Shown: in pieces, positions 9,678 through 18,532 of the stretch | How the letters are laid out: the number at the start of each line of letters is the position of its first letter | Numbering within the stretch: the first letter of the stretch is position 1 | NCBI GenBank assembly: GCA_905236505.1 | Contig: CAJOPY010000163.1 | Coordinates: forward strand, 1-35,418 | Direction of reading: 5' to 3' | Length of the DNA stretch: 35,418 bases | Source of the DNA: Candidatus Gastranaerophilales bacterium | GTDB taxonomy: Bacteria > Cyanobacteriota > Vampirovibrionia > Gastranaerophilales > Gastranaerophilaceae | The notes under the pieces: generated by a model | Database searches by the model: none | What the model was told of the DNA's origin: nothing | Seen by the model: only the letters and a program-made list of their open reading frames with translations | Made by a program: the position numbers and the translations under genes

Positions 9678-10736
9678 TTAATTAGTTTCAATGCTTTCTG
9701 CAATCTTACGATTTACTTGAGTTTCTACAGCTTCTTTTGCTACACGAACAGCATTTTTTATTGCATAAGCTTTACTTCTGCCGTGAGAAATTACTGTAAT
9801 GCCTTTTACTCCAAGCAAAAGCATTCCGCCAAATTCTTCGTAGTTGATTTTTTCATATATACGTTTCATAAACGGTTTTGCCAGAAGTCCTATAAGCATA
9901 CCCAAAAAGTCTGACTTAAATTCGCTCTTAATCATCTTAAACAGCATAGATGCAGTTCCCTCAGTTACTTTTAGAACAACATTACCTACAAATCCGTCAC
10001 AAACTACTATATCACAATGATTTAAGAATAATTCTCTGCCTTCAATATTACCCATAAAGTTGTATTTTTCTTTTTCTTCTTCAAGAATGTTATAAACACT
10101 TTGAGCAAGTTCATTACCCTTACCGGCTTCTTCACCTATATTCAGAACACCGGTTTTCGGGTTTTCAATATCTAAAACATTTTTAGAGAAAATTCTGCCC
10201 ATAATTGCAAATTGTTTAAGCATTTGCGGGGTACAATTGCTGTTCGCACCACCATCTATGACAACAACAGGTTTTTTCATTGTTGGAAGCGTTACTGCAA
10301 TTGCAGGTCGGTCAATACCGGGAATTCTTCCGAGTCCGAATAAACTTGCTGCCATAGCAGCACCTGTTGAACCTGCCGCAACCAAAGCATCTGAACTTCC
10401 GGTAGCAACTGAATTAACAGTTAAGACAATTGAAGAGTTTTTCTTTTTTCTTATTGCTTGACCCGGAGCTTCGCCCATTTCAATGATTTCTGATGCGTGA
10501 GTTATTTTTATATCCAACGATTTTACATCAACACGAACTCGTTTATTTCTTCCGATTTTTCCGCAAGGTGACATAAATCCGTCTTTTTGGATTTTTTCCA
10601 AACAATCTTCTATCAAATCCCGTTTACCGACCAATTCTAATGCCACACCGTATTCTGCTGCAGCCCAAACTGCACCGGCAACTATTTCAAACGGTGCGTG
10701 ATCTCCCCCCATTGCATCTATAGCTATTCTTGTCAT
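9678..10736 (-). CDS. plsX: Phosphate acyltransferase PlsX
   Basis: MTRIAIDAMGGDHAPFEIVAGA start; VVCDGFVGNVVLKVTEG; downstream of rpmF. Confidence 0.97.
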   Translation of the reverse strand: MTRIAIDAMGGDHAPFEIVAGAVWAAAEYGVALELVGKRDLIEDCLEKIQKDGFMSPCGKIGRNKRVRVDVKSLDIKITHASEIIEMGEAPGQAIRKKKNSSIVLTVNSVATGSSDALVAAGSTGAAMAASLFGLGRIPGIDRPAIAVTLPTMKKPVVVIDGGANSNCTPQMLKQFAIMGRIFSKNVLDIENPKTGVLNIGEEAGKGNELAQSVYNILEEEKEKYNFMGNIEGRELFLNHCDIVVCDGFVGNVVLKVTEGTASMLFKMIKSEFKSDFLGMLIGLLAKPFMKRIYEKINYEEFGGMLLLGVKGITVISHGRSKAYAIKNAVRVAKEAVETQVNRKIAESIETN

Positions 10737-10771
10737 TTAAACCCTATCCCCTTTTGTTAAAATGAACATAC

Positions 10772-10891
10772 AAATAAGTTAATTAGTGAATAAGTTCTTT
10801 TTGAATACTGATAACTATCTCATAAACAAAAGTACCGAGAACCTATAACAATCAGCGAATTTTACGAACTTATTCACGGATTTACTTATTT
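10772..10891. repeat. Long inverted repeat between rpmF and plsX
   Basis: Arms 10772-10797 (aaataagttaattagtgaataagttc) and 10866-10891 (gaacttattcacggatttacttattt); 12-bp perfect core gtgaataagttc/gaacttattcac plus 8-bp perfect outer block. Confidence 0.7.
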
Positions 10892-10909
10892 ACAAATTCA
10901 CTTGTTTAC

Positions 10910-11281
10910 TTATTCAGCTTTATCTTCAGAAGTTTCTTCTTTTGCTTCTTCTGTTTTTTCTTCAACAACTTCAGCTTTTGCTTCTTCTGCTTTTACTTCT
11001 TCAGCTGCAGGAGCTTCTTCTTTTGCTTTCTTTGTTGATTTTCTTGCTTTTTTTACTTCTTTAACTTCTTTTACTTCTTCAACCGGTGTTTCAACAACTT
11101 CTTGTTGTCCTTTTTTAGAAACCGGTTTACCTTTGTATGTTCCGCAAGCTGTGCAAACCGTATGAGCTAATACTGCTTGACCGCAATTAGGACATTTTGT
11201 TAAAGTAGGCTTTGTAGCCTTCCAGTTTGATCTTCTTTTTCCTTGAGCGCTGTGCCCTGTTCTTTTCTTTGGTACTGCCAT
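10910..11281 (-). CDS. rpmF: Ribosomal protein L32 (bL32) with long charged C-terminal extension
   Basis: MAVPKKRTGHSAQGKRRSNWK start, zinc ribbon CPNCGQAVLAHTVCTACG, then ~65-aa Glu/Lys/Ala tail. Confidence 0.95.
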   Translation of the reverse strand: MAVPKKRTGHSAQGKRRSNWKATKPTLTKCPNCGQAVLAHTVCTACGTYKGKPVSKKGQQEVVETPVEEVKEVKEVKKARKSTKKAKEEAPAAEEVKAEEAKAEVVEEKTEEAKEETSEDKAE

Positions 11282-11348
11282 TTTTTTATACCTTTCTTTT
11301 TCTACTACTTAATTTTCCGTTAGTGAAAGTGAAAAACACTTTGTTATA

Positions 11349-11831
11349 TCACTTTTTTATTTGAATATTCTTAAATATATCCATTCTTGAATCTTGGACT
11401 TTGTATTCTTCATCCGACACAAATAATCCCTCATTACAATTTATACCACAAACCTTTTTATTTGGTAAAGCTAATATTACAGATTGATACAATAAGTCAT
11501 AAATATCAATCTCTTTTTCACCGTTTAAATCAGTAATAAATTGTCCTTGTGCGAGTTCCAGCTCTTGTCCGTATTCGTCATAAAGAGATTTTTTTGCAAA
11601 TGTTTCATCAAGTTCAAAATCCAAATCGTATACAAATTTGTTTAAACATCTGTCACAATCAAGTGTAATTTTTCCTTTTACCCTTCCTTTAGCTTCTATA
11701 AAATCTCCGATTGAACGAAAAAGAATATCTGAATTTACATGACAATTTTCCAACTCTTTTATGTCATCATTAAATTCATATGTGCACGAACCTTCTCTTT
11801 CAATATCATCAACATTAATAACATGCCCCAT
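11349..11831 (-). CDS. DUF177 / YceD family protein
   Basis: GKITLDCDRCLNKFVYDLD...F, position immediately upstream of rpmF-plsX, as in many bacteria. Confidence 0.85.
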   Translation of the reverse strand: MGHVINVDDIEREGSCTYEFNDDIKELENCHVNSDILFRSIGDFIEAKGRVKGKITLDCDRCLNKFVYDLDFELDETFAKKSLYDEYGQELELAQGQFITDLNGEKEIDIYDLLYQSVILALPNKKVCGINCNEGLFVSDEEYKVQDSRMDIFKNIQIKK

Positions 11832-11845
11832 AGAAAACCTCTATA

Positions 11846-12106
11846 CTATACATAAGGCTCTTCTTGAAGCACTAATCCCGCAATCTGGGTTGAAACAAAA
11901 CATAATCTTTTTATCGGACCCATTGGTTCTTTTTCTACTAAAACCGGTGTAGGATTTTTCATTAATTGCTTAAGTTCCGCATAAACTGCCTGAGGATTTT
12001 CAAAATACATTACAACAGGCGTAGCCGAACCTTTGAGAAAAAGTATTACAGCTTGACGTGTTTTTTGAGGTCCCGCAGGGTGCGGATTGTTAAATTGTTG
12101 AACCAT
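11846..12106 (-). CDS. Hypothetical 86-aa protein in front of the DUF177-rpmF-plsX cluster
   Basis: ORF with RBS (ggagaacata-ATG on minus strand), tightly spaced with DUF177 gene. Confidence 0.7.
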   Translation of the reverse strand: MVQQFNNPHPAGPQKTRQAVILFLKGSATPVVMYFENPQAVYAELKQLMKNPTPVLVEKEPMGPIKRLCFVSTQIAGLVLQEEPYV

Positions 12107-12203
12107 TTTATGTTCTCCTTTTTTCTACATATATATTATATTATAAAACCCGTAAAAATAAAATGCACAGGTTTTTGTGTATATTTGCAAGAAATATTAT
12201 TAT

Positions 12204-12232
12204 AATAAAAAAAAGCTGCATTTTCTGCAGCT
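12204..12232 (-). terminator. Rho-independent terminator of the usher operon
   Basis: Minus strand AGCTGCA-GAAAA-TGCAGCT followed by TTTTTTTT just downstream of the 12266 stop. Confidence 0.85.
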
Positions 12233-12265
12233 AATCATGTGTTATATGTTAAATAGAAATCTTGT

Positions 12266-15200
12266 TTACAAAGCAACTGCTTTATATTCCAAATTTTGAT
12301 CCATCAAATCCGTAGGATTTTCATAATCAAACGGAATAATTACGTTAATTTTGCTGTTTTGTCCTTCTTCCAATCCGTAAGCACTTATAAATCTTTCATC
12401 TAATTGAAGAGTATATCTTCCGGGAGCAAGACCTGAAATATAGTATTCACCGGATTCTGTAACGGTTGAATAATTAACTTCATTACCGTCAGCATCCAAA
12501 AGAACTACTACAAAATCAGAAACTTTTAATCCGCGCTCAAAATCGTCAGAGATTTTTAAAACACCTGAAACAGAACCTACTGTACTAATAAGAGGTATTT
12601 CCAGTTTTGTTGTTTGTCCGCCGTCTATTTTTATTCTGCTTACTATTTTGTCGTTAGAAACCGGAGCTACTGTAATAGGAAGTTCGTTCATATTTATTGT
12701 TACTGTATATACACCTTCTTCTAAGCTTGAAGAAAATACTCTGCCTTTTTTGTTTGTAATATTTGTTTCACCTGACCAGCTTGTTATAAGAGGTACATCG
12801 TGAACCGGTATATCTAAATTTTTATCGTATTTTCCGTTATGGTTTACGTCAACAAACGCTATAGCTTCAAATAAACCTTTGTGCAAATCTTCATCGCCTA
12901 CTGATTTCAAACCGTGATTGAAGATTTGAAATGCATCGTTAAAGTTAAAACTTATTGAATGACGATTTGTTGTAGGCATAAACATGTTATCTATAAAATA
13001 ACCGCCATTTTGAGTCCATTGATAACCTAACGATATTGATTGACCGGATTTTGCACGATATGCCAAATTTGCACCGACATCATGACCGCCTTGTCCGGAA
13101 TATCTGAAACCATATAATAAACTGAGTGTCATACGTTTCCATGTCGGGAATGTGTATCCGAATCTGAACATATTATATCCGTCTTTATAATTTGCGGAAT
13201 GGTATCTTACTACGTTATGTCCAAATAAGAATTTACCCATATTTTTCGGAAGCGGGGTATCAAATTGTGCATAAAAATCGTCATATCTTGAATGATAATT
13301 TCTGTCCTCGTTTGTTTGAATGTGATATCTTGTATCATAGTAGTTTCTGCGGAAACCTGTTTGAACTTTTGAACCTGCCCATAAATAGCGCGAAGCATTA
13401 GCATCGTAGCTGTAGTTTTTGTTTCTGCCCAAATCATTTTCACCATGTCTGTAGTAGCTGTTAAATCTTAAATCAGCAACTTTAGGAATTTTTGTTGAAG
13501 CATTAAAACCGGATTCATCAAAAGTAATTGTTCCGCCTTGATATCTGTCATTCATATTTGAATAATATCTGCTGTATGTTCCGTTTGCGCTTGTGGAATT
13601 AAACGCAAATCCTGCAGAAACTCTTCCTCCGGTTCTGTCATTTTTAGATGTAGAATCGGTACTTGCAATATACCAATCCGGAGAAGTTTGGAAAGCTTCT
13701 ACTTTTGCTTGTGCTCTTCTGGGCTTAAATATTCCTTTTTGGAATTTGGATAAGTTTTGATCGTATTCACCTACCAATTTTCCCATATAACCTGCGTGAG
13801 TATAGTGCTCTCTTATATCATGAGCAACGCTCACACCTGCAACTGCTCTTGCTTTTACACTCGGATTGTTAGGATTTTTCCATTCCACAGTGTTTAGAGA
13901 TGTTGCACCTTCTAAATAGTTTACACTTTTTTGTGTTCCGCTTACTAATAATGTATCATTTGTAGGAACTTTATATACTAATTGTGAATAAGTTTTTTCA
14001 TATATTTTATCTGCTGAAACCTTTGATTTCAAAGTTACGTTATCGCTTATACCGTATTGAAATTCACCGCCGCCTGTGACTTTTCTGTTGTTTCCGCGAT
14101 ATATATTTCTGCCGTCTCTGAATAATCTGTTTTGATAGCCCCATACACCTGCGTACACTGTCGCTCTTTTTTCTTTTTGAAGCGGAGTTTCACGACCGAA
14201 TATAGAGTACTTTTCGTCCATTATAACTTCTACTGTTCCGTCTTCATTAACTTCTTCAAGTTTTATTCTTTTAACAGGATTAGGCAGCTGAACTTCTCTT
14301 AAGCTGTAATATCCGGAATAAGTACTCAATGTAACCGGCTCTAAATCATTTGCGGTTAAACGAACCAAACTTGTAGGTTTTACATATCCGCAAATATCTT
14401 GAGGTCTTGGTTTTTCGTTGTCATAATTCCATATTTGTCCGCCAAAAATCTGAGTACCTAACTGAGCATCATCATCAATAATGCCTCTTACTTTACCTAA
14501 TTCGTAATGGTATTCCTTTCCTGAATCACTCAATTGGAATTTATTTCTATATGTACCTGTTATACCGCCAAACATAAATCCATCGTGTTTATAATTATAT
14601 TCAGTTGCTTCTATACGATATTTACCACCGCCTAAATCACCGTTAATACTTAATTGCGCACTATTAGCAAAAGAATCACTTGTTGTACTGTACCTGTTTT
14701 GGGGTCTTACAGACATATGATCAGATAACATATTGTTTCTTAAACCGATTGTTTTAAGAGTAATTTTGCCCGGCTTTTTTGGACCTACAACATCTTGATA
14801 TGCGTGAGGACCTTTATCCTCACCTATAAATTCGTTGTTCTTTAATATCGGAATTTCTCTCTCTACATCAGCTTCCAAAGTGAGTGTTTCAAAATCGGTG
14901 TTTAATGTAATTCCCATAACTGCACTTGCGGCTTCCGCAGTTATATATGCCTCATTAAATACACCGTCCATTATACCCTGCATAACAAAGATTGGAGAAC
15001 GCTTTGTTATGGGAGCATCTTCAACAAAAACACCCTGCTGTGTTATCATACCGCTTTTACCGTCAAAGGTAACAAAAGTTATTTTCTTATCTACTCTGTT
15101 TGCTTCATATTTGATATCAAATATATCAGCCAATTGCTTAAAAGGAACTAATATTTCATTATTTCCGGATATGATTATTTCAACATCCTGATAAGCCAAA

Positions 15201-15313
15201 TTATTAATATTTACGTAGGAGATAGTAGAGTCATATGCAAAACACGGCAATGTCAGGCACATTGTGCCTGCTATTGCCGCTGTTATTAAATTTTTCTTTA
15301 CTCTATTTAACAT
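12266..15313 (-). CDS. Divergent fimbrial outer-membrane usher-like protein
   Basis: Likely start MLNRVKKNLI with signal peptide; N-terminal domain resembling Cu-amine-oxidase-N/usher-N; plug-like pattern GYVKPTSLVRLTANDLEPVTLSTYSGYYSLREVQLPNPVKRIKLEEVNEDGTVEVI...GRETPL...GVWGYQNRL; long alternating beta-barrel region; C-terminal DVNHNGKYD and carboxypeptidase-regulatory-like domains. Confidence 0.75.
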   Translation of the reverse strand: MLNRVKKNLITAAIAGTMCLTLPCFAYDSTISYVNINNLAYQDVEIIISGNNEILVPFKQLADIFDIKYEANRVDKKITFVTFDGKSGMITQQGVFVEDAPITKRSPIFVMQGIMDGVFNEAYITAEAASAVMGITLNTDFETLTLEADVEREIPILKNNEFIGEDKGPHAYQDVVGPKKPGKITLKTIGLRNNMLSDHMSVRPQNRYSTTSDSFANSAQLSINGDLGGGKYRIEATEYNYKHDGFMFGGITGTYRNKFQLSDSGKEYHYELGKVRGIIDDDAQLGTQIFGGQIWNYDNEKPRPQDICGYVKPTSLVRLTANDLEPVTLSTYSGYYSLREVQLPNPVKRIKLEEVNEDGTVEVIMDEKYSIFGRETPLQKEKRATVYAGVWGYQNRLFRDGRNIYRGNNRKVTGGGEFQYGISDNVTLKSKVSADKIYEKTYSQLVYKVPTNDTLLVSGTQKSVNYLEGATSLNTVEWKNPNNPSVKARAVAGVSVAHDIREHYTHAGYMGKLVGEYDQNLSKFQKGIFKPRRAQAKVEAFQTSPDWYIASTDSTSKNDRTGGRVSAGFAFNSTSANGTYSRYYSNMNDRYQGGTITFDESGFNASTKIPKVADLRFNSYYRHGENDLGRNKNYSYDANASRYLWAGSKVQTGFRRNYYDTRYHIQTNEDRNYHSRYDDFYAQFDTPLPKNMGKFLFGHNVVRYHSANYKDGYNMFRFGYTFPTWKRMTLSLLYGFRYSGQGGHDVGANLAYRAKSGQSISLGYQWTQNGGYFIDNMFMPTTNRHSISFNFNDAFQIFNHGLKSVGDEDLHKGLFEAIAFVDVNHNGKYDKNLDIPVHDVPLITSWSGETNITNKKGRVFSSSLEEGVYTVTINMNELPITVAPVSNDKIVSRIKIDGGQTTKLEIPLISTVGSVSGVLKISDDFERGLKVSDFVVVLLDADGNEVNYSTVTESGEYYISGLAPGRYTLQLDERFISAYGLEEGQNSKINVIIPFDYENPTDLMDQNLEYKAVAL

Positions 15314-15414
15314 CTCTTTCTCTCTTATCTCCATTAGAGAGCGGGGTTGTATAAAATTTTCTCTCTTTTAAGACATTCCGTGTCTTATTTATATATTTTA
15401 TTTTTCTATTTAAC

Positions 15415-16044
15415 TTATAACTTACTTACAGCCGTAAATGTAACTGTTGTTTTGTATGTACCTGCAGTGTCTTGACCTATAATATATGTACCTGACACAG
15501 GAATGCTGGATACTGATTGCATCACTGATGTTGCTTTACTTCCGTTTAATTTTACAACTACGCAGTCACCATACGAACTGTAGTTTTTTTGATATACTGC
15601 CGTAACAGGACTTGAAACAATTAAATTTATAGGATAAGCTATTACATTACAATTACTGTTACCTGCAGCTTTTGCATTTGATACATCCGTACTTGACGGA
15701 AGATTGGTCGTGTTTCCAAACAATAATGTCGGTGTTGTTCCGCTTAAACCGTATGCTGATTCAGGTCCTTCAGCACTTTCTAATACAGATGTCATTATTA
15801 AATCATAGTCATCATCGGTTCCGTTAGTCTGCAAGGTGAAAACAGACTTTAAGTTACCGCTTGTACGACCGTTTTCAACATTTACTATATCCGATTCATA
15901 AGAAGCTGCTGCTTTTTCTATAGATATAGTAGGTGATGCCATCGTTTTTAGCGGAAGTTTTGCTCTCGTATCTGCATACACAATAGTTCCGCTAAGTAAT
16001 ACGGTTAAAAAAAGTATTAATATTTTTTTATTTAGTCTCTTCAT
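15415..16044 (-). CDS. Pilin-like secreted subunit
   Basis: Signal peptide; shares LFGNTTNLPSS...NCNVIAYPINLIVS and C-terminal DTAGTYKTTVTF with the neighbouring subunits. Confidence 0.65.
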   Translation of the reverse strand: MKRLNKKILILFLTVLLSGTIVYADTRAKLPLKTMASPTISIEKAAASYESDIVNVENGRTSGNLKSVFTLQTNGTDDDYDLIMTSVLESAEGPESAYGLSGTTPTLLFGNTTNLPSSTDVSNAKAAGNSNCNVIAYPINLIVSSPVTAVYQKNYSSYGDCVVVKLNGSKATSVMQSVSSIPVSGTYIIGQDTAGTYKTTVTFTAVSKL

Positions 16045-16103
16045 TTCTCTTTTTATTCTTTTTTTGGCGAATTTACACCTAATATCATATTTTCCCTATC
16101 TAA

Positions 16104-16122
16104 CCCTCCCAAATAGGGAGGG
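16104..16122 (-). other. Intercistronic hairpin between two pilin-like genes
   Basis: ccctccc-aaata-gggaggg, perfect 7-bp GC-rich stem; no strong U-tract in the minus orientation. Confidence 0.65.
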
Positions 16123-16147
16123 TTTTAGGGAATACTTTGTCTTTAAA

Positions 16148-16801
16148 CTACGGAGCAGCGTGTGTCATAGAAAGTGTTGCTTTGTATGTACCAGCTGTAT
16201 CGTGTGTATCAAATGTGTTTGCTATTGCTGTTGTTCCCATTGTATAAGCAAAATCGCATTTTCCTGCTTTTGTAAATGAATATGTTACAACGTTTGATGC
16301 CAAAGCACCTGTAGGAGCTGCTGTCATACCTGAATCAGCATCATTTGTTACAACAGGAGTCAAAACGAATGCAATTGCATCAGCATTTGTTGCTAATACA
16401 GGGCTGTTTCCTAATGCGTTTGTAATTGCACCTGATGGTGAACCGTTTGTTACATCATCATTTGTAAATACAATTTTTAAAGATGATGCATCTGCTGCAC
16501 CGCCTAAACTTTTAACAGCGCCACCGTCTTCTTTTGCTGTTGCTGTTAAATAAACTTTGTCAGTAGGTACGTTTGTAATAACGTTGAATGTTGCAGATAA
16601 TGCAGCGTCTAAAGTGATTGCATCATAAGTGTCGCTGAATGTTGCTGATGCAGTTTCTACAGCGCCTGCTTTTTTCGTAATGTTGATAAATTCAGGAACA
16701 TCAATTTGTTGTTCTGATACAGCAGATGTAGATGCTGCTGCAAATGCAGGAGCTGCAAGTGTTAGCGCTAACGCTACAGGGATAAATTTTGTGAATTTCA
16801 T
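16148..16801 (-). CDS. Pilin-like secreted subunit, candidate major subunit
   Basis: Signal peptide ending APAFA; Ala/Thr-rich; C-terminal DTAGTYKATLSMTHAAP donor-strand-like pattern. Confidence 0.65.
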   Translation of the reverse strand: MKFTKFIPVALALTLAAPAFAAASTSAVSEQQIDVPEFINITKKAGAVETASATFSDTYDAITLDAALSATFNVITNVPTDKVYLTATAKEDGGAVKSLGGAADASSLKIVFTNDDVTNGSPSGAITNALGNSPVLATNADAIAFVLTPVVTNDADSGMTAAPTGALASNVVTYSFTKAGKCDFAYTMGTTAIANTFDTHDTAGTYKATLSMTHAAP

Positions 16802-16852
16802 AGGGTAAACCTTCCTTTCTTTCTTCTTTTTTTTGTTCTACAATTCACCTTT

Positions 16853-17659
16853 TTATATATTTATTTCTTTTTCTTGTTTTAAGTTTTGTTTTTTACCGTT
16901 TTCGTCTGTGTATGATATAACAACTCTTAATGTGTAAGTTCCTTTTTCCGATATTTTTCCGGTATCTATTTTATCTTTTACCGTTATAGAGTTGTTATCT
17001 CCTACAACAAATTCTTGTAGTTTATATTCGTGTATAAGCTTTTTACCTTGTATTATTTGTGCCTTTCCGTTGCATCTTATTTTACTGTTTCCTGATGAAA
17101 CAACTTTTATTTCCGTATATTGTCCTTTCTTATCATTTATAATGTTAAATGACTCAATGTCACCTTTTTTTACAACTTTTCCTTTGTCTACATAAATAGG
17201 AACACCTACACGTGTTTTAACTATTAACTGAGCACCTATTCCTTGCATTCCTGTATTTAGAGCAAATTCTTTCGGATTTACATCTTCTAAATACAAAACA
17301 GCTCTGCTTTCACCGTCCGGAAGAGAAGATATTCCGGCAATATTTATTCTCACTTTTTGAGTTTTTCCCGGCATTACATTGAATTCTGAAGGTACAAATC
17401 TAACTTTTTTAGAAATATCATATTCATCAGATTTTGCTTCCATATTCATTTCGCCGTTGGAATTTATTTTGAAATAACCCGGATAAACTCTGAAACGTAT
17501 AGCCTGCTTAGAATCACCACGAACCTCTACAGCAGTTGTTACATAATTTGATTTTATTTTATTTGCATTAATCTCAACTTTAGTAGGAGCAACCGCAATT
17601 GATGCGAATGCTTGAGTTGTCATCATTAATGCTATTAATAATCCTAAAACTTTTTTCAT
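16853..17659 (-). CDS. PapD-like periplasmic fimbrial chaperone
   Basis: Signal peptide; SIAVAPTKVEINANK...VEVRGDSKQAIRFRVYP...KVRFVPSEFNVMPGKTQKVRINIAG...DGESRAVLYLED...GVPIYV, i.e. Ig-like chaperone pattern. Confidence 0.8.
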   Translation of the reverse strand: MKKVLGLLIALMMTTQAFASIAVAPTKVEINANKIKSNYVTTAVEVRGDSKQAIRFRVYPGYFKINSNGEMNMEAKSDEYDISKKVRFVPSEFNVMPGKTQKVRINIAGISSLPDGESRAVLYLEDVNPKEFALNTGMQGIGAQLIVKTRVGVPIYVDKGKVVKKGDIESFNIINDKKGQYTEIKVVSSGNSKIRCNGKAQIIQGKKLIHEYKLQEFVVGDNNSITVKDKIDTGKISEKGTYTLRVVISYTDENGKKQNLKQEKEINI

Positions 17660-17662
17660 CTC

Positions 17663-18532
17663 TTATCCTCTATCCTCACTAAGTACAAATTCCAAATTAT
17701 TTAAATAATTGCCGGCTTTTATAATATCGCCGTCTTTTCCTTCAACGGAAACTTCTATTGCTACATACTGATTGTTTGCAGGAGCCTTACCTTTTGCAAT
17801 GATTATTTCTTTATTCGGTACTATAAGAACTCTTTCCTGTAATCTTTCCCTTACATCAGTTGAAGCTGATACAGTTCTTATATAATAATTACCTGCTCCT
17901 TCACCAAAATTTGTCGTATCAAGTGTCAAAATCCAATTACAATTAGAATTTATATATAACATCGGATTTGTTTCGGTAGGAATTTTTTTGTTTCTGGAAA
18001 AAGCATCATTCGGACCTATATTAATATTTGCACTTTCGCCGTGAAAACTTATTTCTTGCGTAACAGGAACAATTACCTGCAAATTAAATACAGACGTTCC
18101 GGCTACGGTTTGAGAATCAGGATCAACTGCCTGAATTTCTATATTCAAATTATAAACACCTGAAGGAACCATTCCGTAATCACGAACTTTAAATGTAAGA
18201 TTTCTTGCAAATCCTCCCATAGATTCCGCTTTTAAAATACGTGAATATTCGTTGTATCTCATATATACATCTTCATGCGTATTATTTATATATACATATT
18301 CTAAAGGTATTCTTACGCTTCCGTCAGAACTTGCTAAAGCATCATCAAGCGGTTTTATAGCTATATCATATTCGCCGCCGTCATCGCTGTTTATAAGCAA
18401 ATTACGCTCTACACTTGTCGGACGTACAATTGTATCTCCCTGATAATCCATTATCACAATAGCTGAATTAGCCTGTGTAAATACAGAACTAAATAATAAT
18501 ATCAATATTGTGATTAGCGCTTTTTTCATCAA
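17663..18532 (-). CDS. Secreted beta-rich protein of the pilus operon (possible tip subunit or second chaperone-like protein)
   Basis: Signal peptide; beta-strand-rich; 3 bp upstream of the chaperone gene in the same operon; first gene after the divergent promoter. Confidence 0.6.
   Translation of the reverse strand: MMKKALITILILLFSSVFTQANSAIVIMDYQGDTIVRPTSVERNLLINSDDGGEYDIAIKPLDDALASSDGSVRIPLEYVYINNTHEDVYMRYNEYSRILKAESMGGFARNLTFKVRDYGMVPSGVYNLNIEIQAVDPDSQTVAGTSVFNLQVIVPVTQEISFHGESANINIGPNDAFSRNKKIPTETNPMLYINSNCNWILTLDTTNFGEGAGNYYIRTVSASTDVRERLQERVLIVPNKEIIIAKGKAPANNQYVAIEVSVEGKDGDIIKAGNYLNNLEFVLSEDRG

Noticed and set aside
10902-11165. 87-aa Ser/Phe-rich + ORF opposite rpmF tail
   Set aside because: Reverse-frame of the Glu/Lys/Ala repeat; not a real gene
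14835-15191. 118-aa + ORF within the usher-like gene
   Set aside because: Antisense to a long signal-peptide-bearing CDS, no independent support
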